A stretch of DNA of 64,000 nucleotides from NCBI RefSeq assembly GCF_964340395.1, contig NC_135565.1:16908209-16972208 (forward strand), in the 5' to 3' direction. The stretch is from Glandiceps talaboti (Eukaryota > Hemichordata > Enteropneusta > Spengelidae). This document shows positions 1 through 64,000 of the stretch, in pieces. The notes below the pieces were generated by a model. It was not told where the DNA came from. It saw nothing but the letters and a program-made list of their open reading frames with translations, and did not search any database. Position numbers and translations under genes: made by a program. Position 1 is the stretch's first letter. Each line of letters starts with the position of its first letter.

Positions 1-360
1 CTTTAGCAGTTTATGTGCCATGGACTACTGCTAATTTGGTAGTCTAGATACAATGTTTAGTAGTCTATGTGTCCTGGACTACTGCTAATTTGGTAGTCTA
101 GATACAATCTTTAGCAGTTTATGTGCCATGGACTACTGCTAATTTGGTAGTCTAGATACAATGTTTAGTAGTCTATGTGTCCTGGACTACTGCTAATTTG
201 GTAGTCTAGATACAATCTTTAGCAGTTTATGTGCCATGGACTACTGCTAATTTGGTAGTCTAGATATGATGTTTAGTAGTCTGTGTCCCGGACTACTGCT
301 AATCAATAGTGTAGATACAATGTTTTTTAGCCTATGTGTCCTGGACTACATGTAATTTCT
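1..360. repeat. Tandem repeat, about 110-bp dimeric unit
   Basis: Two related units of about 55 bp alternate, one with TTTAGCAGTTTATGTGCC and one with TTTAGTAGTCTATGTGTCC, each followed by GGACTACTGCTAATTTGG. About three dimers are present; the array is cut by the left window edge and decays after 300. The alternation shows that a dimer was the unit of amplification. Confidence 0.9.
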
Positions 361-1079
361 AGCCAGGTATATTCATAATATCATAACTACATGTAGGCAA
401 AGCCCATGCATAAGTTCGCACAGGGTAGATTCATTTGTGTACGGCTTTCTCACAATGATATCGTAGATTCTCTGCATGGAGAATGTGCATAGTATGTAGA
501 ATGTGCATGTGTAGTCATTGCGCCGCAATGCATCCTTCGGTAAAACCACCAAAAAACATTGCTTAGTGTATACAACATGTAGATTAATGTGCATGCGTAC
601 TAGTCATTAAGCTGCTTCATGAGCTGTGAATTAAACCTTTGAGGTTGATAGTAGTCTGTAGTAAAATAACGATCATTCAATTTCTTGATCGACACCACAA
701 CTTCTGTTCCATGCACTTCACATACATTGCTGTAGGCGCGTAAGGCTAAGTCGACCTTGCTGTTCTATTTTGACCCTGTAGCATGAGGTTAAATGGTATT
801 GCTGGTATTGGCAATGAAAGGGATCGTTACACTTAGTGATTAACCATATTTATTAGATTTCAACCGTAGCATGTAATTAATTAGATTGTATAAACCACTG
901 TTTTTGTACAAAAAATGTACTTTATGTGTATACTACTAACATTCGAACTAAGTGGACCAAGCCAATAAATGAATGACACACTCTGTTTTATTAAACTAAT
1001 CATGTTCAACAACGGCAAAGACTCGTTCATTCATTAGCATGTATTGTAAGTGTCAGGTTTGTATACTCACTGGCTTTGA
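361..1079. other. Non-coding stretch with a dispersed-repeat fragment
   Basis: No credible exon was seen. Bases 665-830 contain a fragment of a family also found at about 4480-4640 and 37380-37830 (shared TTTTGACCCT-TAGCATGAGG core). The rest is unremarkable AT-rich sequence. Confidence 0.5.
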
Positions 1080-1530
1080 TCTTTGAAAACACTGATTGAT
1101 GAAGTGATTAGGGGTAGTGGTGGAATAAGTAGTTCACCGACTATATAACATATGAAATCTATCAGGAAATACTGGTCAATTAAAGTGATCAGGTGTAGAT
1201 GGAGTGTGGGCAGGATGGAAATTCACTGGTGTAGAGCTTAGGAAAACGGATCAATTTTGATCAAGGGTAGTGGTGGAATTGTTAATTCAATGGCATAGAG
1301 GCTAGAGCTCAAGAAATGCTGATCAACTAAGTGATTGGGGGTAGTTTTAGAAATGTCACTGACATGAAGGCTAGAGCTCAAGAAATGCTGATCCTCTAAG
1401 TGATTAGGGGTAGTTGTAGAATTGTTAATGCATTGACATAGAGCATTTAATTGAAGTGATCATGGTCCAGGCAAGTTGTTAACTCAAATGGTTTTCAGTA
1501 AATAGAAGTGACCTGGGATAGTCTTAGCAG
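1080..1530. repeat. Degenerate tandem repeat, about 80-100 bp period
   Basis: Five or six diverged copies share GTGATTAGGGGTAGTGGTGG-like and GCTAGAGCTCAAGAAATGCT segments. Spacing is irregular, which suggests an old array. Confidence 0.65.
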
Positions 1531-1620
1531 GTTTTTAACTATCTGGTTTTGATAAAAAACTTGTTTCTGGTGTTCAATTTCCATTAAATTTTATGTTTTG
1601 TGATTACCCTTAATGCCCTA

Positions 1621-1643
1621 AAAAAAAAAAAAAAAAAAAAAAA
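1621..1643. repeat. Poly-A run
   Basis: An uninterrupted run of about 23 A. No element body was recognised upstream of it, so it may be a simple repeat rather than a retroposon tail. Confidence 0.9.
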
Positions 1644-1894
1644 TCTTCACTATGATTATGATAACTGCTCATATAATTTGTAAATTAAACTAAATACCAT
1701 ATTTGCTTGCTTTTGCTATATTTGATGTGATGATTAAGTACCTAAATACTTGTAAGGTACAACATTGAATGACTCTCCGACTACCGGGCTAGTCTAGTTT
1801 CCTATATGTGTTGTGATCACTATGATCACTGTGGTGCCTTCTAATGATGGCCACAATTTGTTGTTGTGAGTCAAAATGATAAAATCTGGCATTT

Positions 1895-2100
1895 CTTGTG
1901 AGTCACCACATAGTAAGAGATAGGGGAACACCAAATATTGTTGTGTCACTAGAAATTGTGTGTGTCAGTGGCATATCAAATTGGCTTAGAGGGTACACTC
2001 ACCACATAGTAAGAGATAGGGGAACACCAAATTTTGGTGTGTCACTAGAAATTGTGTGGATCAGTGGCGCGACAAAATTGGTTGAGAGGACACACTTTTA
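1895..2100 (+). repeat. Dispersed repeat family K, two tandem copies
   Basis: Each copy reads CACCACATAGTAAGAGATAG, then a near-palindromic block around CACCAAATTTTGGTG, then TGTCACTAGAAATTGTGTG and a GTCAAATTGGCTTAGAGG-like end. Further copies lie at 4240-4345 (minus strand), 22875-22985, 35385-35520 and 43320-43775. It was not matched to a named family. Confidence 0.85.
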
Positions 2101-2199
2101 CAGACTAATCTCCATAGTGATCACTAGAGATCGTCAAGAGGCATACTATCTAGGTGATATAACTAGACAAGCATGGGTTACATTCATTGTAGCTGGTTA

Positions 2200-3110
2200 A
2201 TTAGGTGCTAACATGTCAGGCGGGCACTTTTACTTCACGAGCATCGATAAATGCATGGATCAGCTCAATTTTAAAAGCATGAACACCAGGTTGGCCTTGT
2301 GTTCTCGTCAGGCTGACACCTTTGCTGGATATAATCAGAAAGGGATTCATTGACTGTGCCTACCTTTATAATCAATTTTTGTGATACAAGAATATCAGAA
2401 GTTTATACCGATTTGTTCCGGTAGTGCAAAACCATGCTTTGTGTATATTGAAATGTTACACCACCTTTCATCTCTTGAGCGAACAAAACCTTCCCAGCAC
2501 CTCATTTGTCCATATTCTCTAATTGTCTGTTCTTCAACTCCTTGGGGAGATTTGAATATCAAATTAAGAAAGTATTTCGATGTATACATTGTCTTCTAAC
2601 ATGGCATTAATACAGGAACTGTCACGTTTTCAATAAAATATTCACCAATCTAAATGACACACAATTGGTTGTCTCGTATCTTCAGATAGTAATTTGTTTG
2701 CATCCATTGAGTAAATTAAGTCTTAGATGAATATGTAAAACAGCAATTAAACCATGCTTCATACTGTTCAGTGTTCGTCCCACAATAGAGAAAGCACAGT
2801 GCCGACATCATCCTTGCTATACTGTGTATTTCTTACTACTTCATTTAACCCCCATCAAGTATTCCTACTGATTTCATCAATACTATTTACTACGTACATT
2901 TCCTGTCTCCTAGTTATTCTTGTTTCTAATTCCCACCAGGGTACACCTACTAATTTTATGTTATCACTCAACATCAGCACCACAGGTGTTAACGGTGGAT
3001 GTAGTGGTCCAGCAGGAATACGTAAATTTATCAAACTGATCCTAATTACGCTTGGTTTGTTTGCTACTCCTGAGAGTCATTTTCACATCCAACAACCCGA
3101 GTCGATCAAT
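2200..3110. other. No gene recognised
   Basis: Short open frames occur (for example 2754-3167) but lack splice context, recognisable motifs or a codon pattern. Nothing further can be supported. Confidence 0.4.
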
Positions 3111-3114
3111 CATA

Positions 3115-3850
3115 TGATATACTCAAAAATTTTTATTTTCTTGGGAATAGTTCTTACTGAAAACTAGTTTTTTTGGGGGGCATTATAAAAGCTGATTACA
3201 AAATGTAGATACAGTGTGGCATATAACTATTTTATCCCAAAAATGTCTGTCTTTTGAGAGACATCACATGCTCAGTGAAAATATCATTATTTTCTGGGGA
3301 ATAGTTACTATAAACATGGTTTTTTAAGGCATCATAATACACTTATTTCATTTCTGAGCTAATTAGATGTGTAAATATAAGCATATACATGTATTGAGGC
3401 ATATTCTGAAGACTCTTACCCTAAAATATTTGTCCTGTGAGAGATTCAGTGAGAGACATCACATGCTCTGTGAAAAGGCTCTTTATTTTCTAGGGAATAG
3501 TTCTTACAAAAAAACATGTTTTTGTAGGCCTTACAATGATTTGATATCTACAGCGCTAATTAGATATGGTGTATATTGGAGCATGTTTTTTCCCGAAGTG
3601 TTTGTCTTCAGAGACATATCACATGCTCAGTGAAAAACATCTTTATTTTTTGTGAAATAGATCTTACTGAAAACATGTTTTTTTCGCTACAATTTCATTT
3701 CCATAGACCTAATAATAATAAGGTCCAGCACAAGGCATATGGAAAAATAATTTTTCCCTACAATTCTTGTCTAGCATAAAACGGTAGACATATTTTTTTA
3801 GTGAAAAGTTACTCAAAATTCTTTGTCTTCTTTGCCTTAATGTATGTATG
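3115..3850. repeat. Degenerate tandem repeat, about 120-150 bp period
   Basis: Four to five diverged copies share GAGACATCACATGCTCAGTG, a TTTATTTTCTGGGAATAGTT-like segment and CTTACTGAAAACATGTTTTT. Short open frames here are by-products of the repeat. Confidence 0.7.
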
Positions 3851-4239
3851 TGTTCTTTCCCCAGTTTCGGGTCAAAGTAATATTTTTCAAAAATAAAGAC
3901 AATTACAGAGATAAAATAAAATGAAATCCGGTCTACCTACTGTAATTTCTTAGGTCATGTTATCGGAAACACAGTAATTATTTTGTTCGCCTTAATGTTA
4001 TTACCAATGATCATAGACTAACAGATTTGTTGTTAGGAGCTCCATATTACTATAATGTACTGCACTGAGTCATTGGTGAATTAGCATCAGATGATGTGGA
4101 TGTCATGTTTCCTTCCAGGACCCCACCAAACAAAGTAGAAAATAATGTAGAGCAGAGCCCATGTTAGACTCTTTAGCATGAAAACAACCAAATCCCATTT
4201 TAGACCAAAGGGCTATAGAACAAATCACAAATGGCGACA

Positions 4240-4345
4240 CCAGTGTGCTCTCTAAGCCAATTTGATTGACACACACGATTTCTAGTGACGCACCAAAATT
4301 TGGTGTTCCCCTATCGCTTACTATGTGGTGACTCACAAGAAATAC
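4240..4345 (-). repeat. Dispersed repeat family K, single copy
   Basis: This is the reverse complement of the unit at 1895-2100, including CTATGTGGTGACTCAC and the CACCAAAATTTGGTG near-palindrome. Confidence 0.85.
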
Positions 4346-4479
4346 CAGTTTTTCTCAATTTGACTCACAACAACAAAATTTGGCTATCATTAGAATTCAC
4401 ACTGGGTAGCACATATATGTACATAGCCAATTGTCGGTACTTGAAATAGAAATATTACTGTTTTTGCACATCATAAAAA

Positions 4480-4640
4480 TAACGAACATTAGATTTCTTG
4501 GTTGACATCATAACTTCCGCTCCATACGCTTCACATACATTTACTATAGGTGTGCATGAAAATAAGTTGACCTTCTTGTTCTATTTTGACCCTCTAGCAT
4601 GGGGTAAAAATCTATTGCAGGTACCAAGAATTAAGGGTTA
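4480..4640 (+). repeat. Dispersed repeat family J fragment
   Basis: It shares TTAGATTTCTTGGTTGACAT, ATTTTGACCCTCTAGCATG and GGTAAAA with 665-830 and with the tandem block at 37400-37830. The element type is unknown. Confidence 0.6.
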
Positions 4641-4888
4641 CCCAACCCGGGCACTGAGTACGTGCAATGTGGAGTGCTCACAATGGCGATTCTCTCTTTC
4701 AAGTTGTTTACGTATAATACTAAATTATCATTTTTGCACCGCAGGTGTTGAATGCCACACTGTTTTATACAGTTGGTCTATAAGGAATTCATGCCAGCAG
4801 GCTATTGTGATCCTGTTATATATATAGAGTACTTATAGTGATAAGTAGCTTCATTATTTTTATTTTTTTTCTTTCTTTTTGATTTCAG

Positions 4889-63320
<58,432 letters not shown>

Positions 63321-63330
<10 letters not shown>

Positions 63331-64000
63331 GTGAGTAGACATTTTAATAGAATCCCCTAAGTGAGTAGACATTTAAATAGAATCCCCTAAGTGAGTAGAC
63401 ATTTTAGTAGAATCCCCTAAGTGAGTAGACATTTTAATAGAATCCCCTAAGTGAGTAGACATTTTAATAGAATCCCCTAAGTGAGTAGACATTTTAGTAG
63501 AATCCCCTAAGTGAGTAGATATTTAAATAGAATCCCCTAAGTGAGTAGATATTTAAATAGAATCCCCTAAGTGAGTAGACATTTTAATAGAATCCCCTAA
63601 GTGAGTAGACATTTTAGTAGAATCCCCTAAGTGAGTAGACATTTTAATAGAATCCCCTAAGTGAGTAGACATTTTAATAGAATCCCCTAAGTGAGTAGAC
63701 ATTTTAATAGAATCCCCTAAGTGAGTAGACATTTAAATAGAATCCCCAAAGTTAGTAGACATTTAAATAGAATCCCCTAAGTGCGTAGACATTTTAATAG
63801 AATCCCCTAAGTGAGTAGACATGTTAGTAGAATCCCCTAAGTGAGTAGACATTTTAATAGAATCCCCTAAGTGAGTAGACATTTTAGTAGAATCCCCTAA
63901 GTGAGTAGATATTTAAATAGAATCCCCTAAGTGAGTAGACATTTTAATAGAATCCCCTAAGTGAGTAGACATTTTAATAGAATCCCCTAAGTGAGTAGAC
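63321..64000 (+). repeat. 30-bp donor-anchored tandem array, at least 22 copies (exon 16 / intron 16), open at window end
   Basis: The unit is AATCCCCTAAGTGAGTAGAC plus ATTTTAATAG: the last 10 nt of exon 16, its donor GTGAGT and 14 more intron bases. Copies vary mostly at TTTTAATAG/TTTAAATAG/TTTTAGTAG. One copy (near 63741) has lost the donor context (CCCCAAAGTTAGT) and one reads GTGCGT. Read-through of the true donor meets TGA at once. Confidence 0.98.

Overview
This is metazoan DNA. It is AT-rich, with short phase-matched exons, GT-AG introns, a tRNA-derived SINE, non-LTR retrotransposon ends, many small inverted-repeat elements and abundant mini- and microsatellites. The one protein I could assemble is close to vertebrate OSBPL8/OSBPL5 (ORP8/ORP5). 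With the repeat style, that suggests a marine invertebrate, perhaps a non-vertebrate deuterostome; I cannot name the species.

The only gene I can support is a plus-strand ORP5/8-type oxysterol-binding-protein-related gene, which runs off the right end and probably off the left. Seventeen exons were read by hand: an upstream exon 1a (4889-5008), an alternative first exon 1b (about 20716-20919) with its own TATA-like promoter and a 5-codon uORF, then exons 2-16 (37139-63330). Exons 1a and 1b both end in phase 1 and join exon 2 in frame. Exons 4-7 encode the PH domain. Exon 8 is an acidic linker. Exons 9-16 encode most of the lipid-exchange ORD domain, including the EQVSHHPP signature split between exons 11 and 12. 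The end of the ORD and the predicted C-terminal membrane anchor lie beyond base 64000.

The layout is lopsided. Bases 1-51429 hold only exons 1a, 1b and 2, separated by introns of 32, 16 and 14 kb filled with repeats. Bases 51430-64000 hold exons 3-16. The long introns contain eight or more inverted-repeat (MITE-like) families, a SINE, two LINE 3-prime ends and more than twenty minisatellites. These include a 79-bp array of about 20 units carrying an octamer and an E-box in every copy (23285-24890), and 53-, 49- and 34-bp arrays.

The most unusual observation is that several tandem arrays begin inside a coding exon, cross its 5-prime splice site and expand into the intron, so each unit is a copy of the exon tail plus its splice donor. 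This is clear at exon 6 (70 bp x5), exon 12 (41 bp x about 34) and exon 16 (30 bp x at least 22). An old, diverged case at exon 11 makes up most of intron 11. No array crosses a splice acceptor. Read-through into the copies reaches a stop codon almost at once, so each array is a row of decoy donors.
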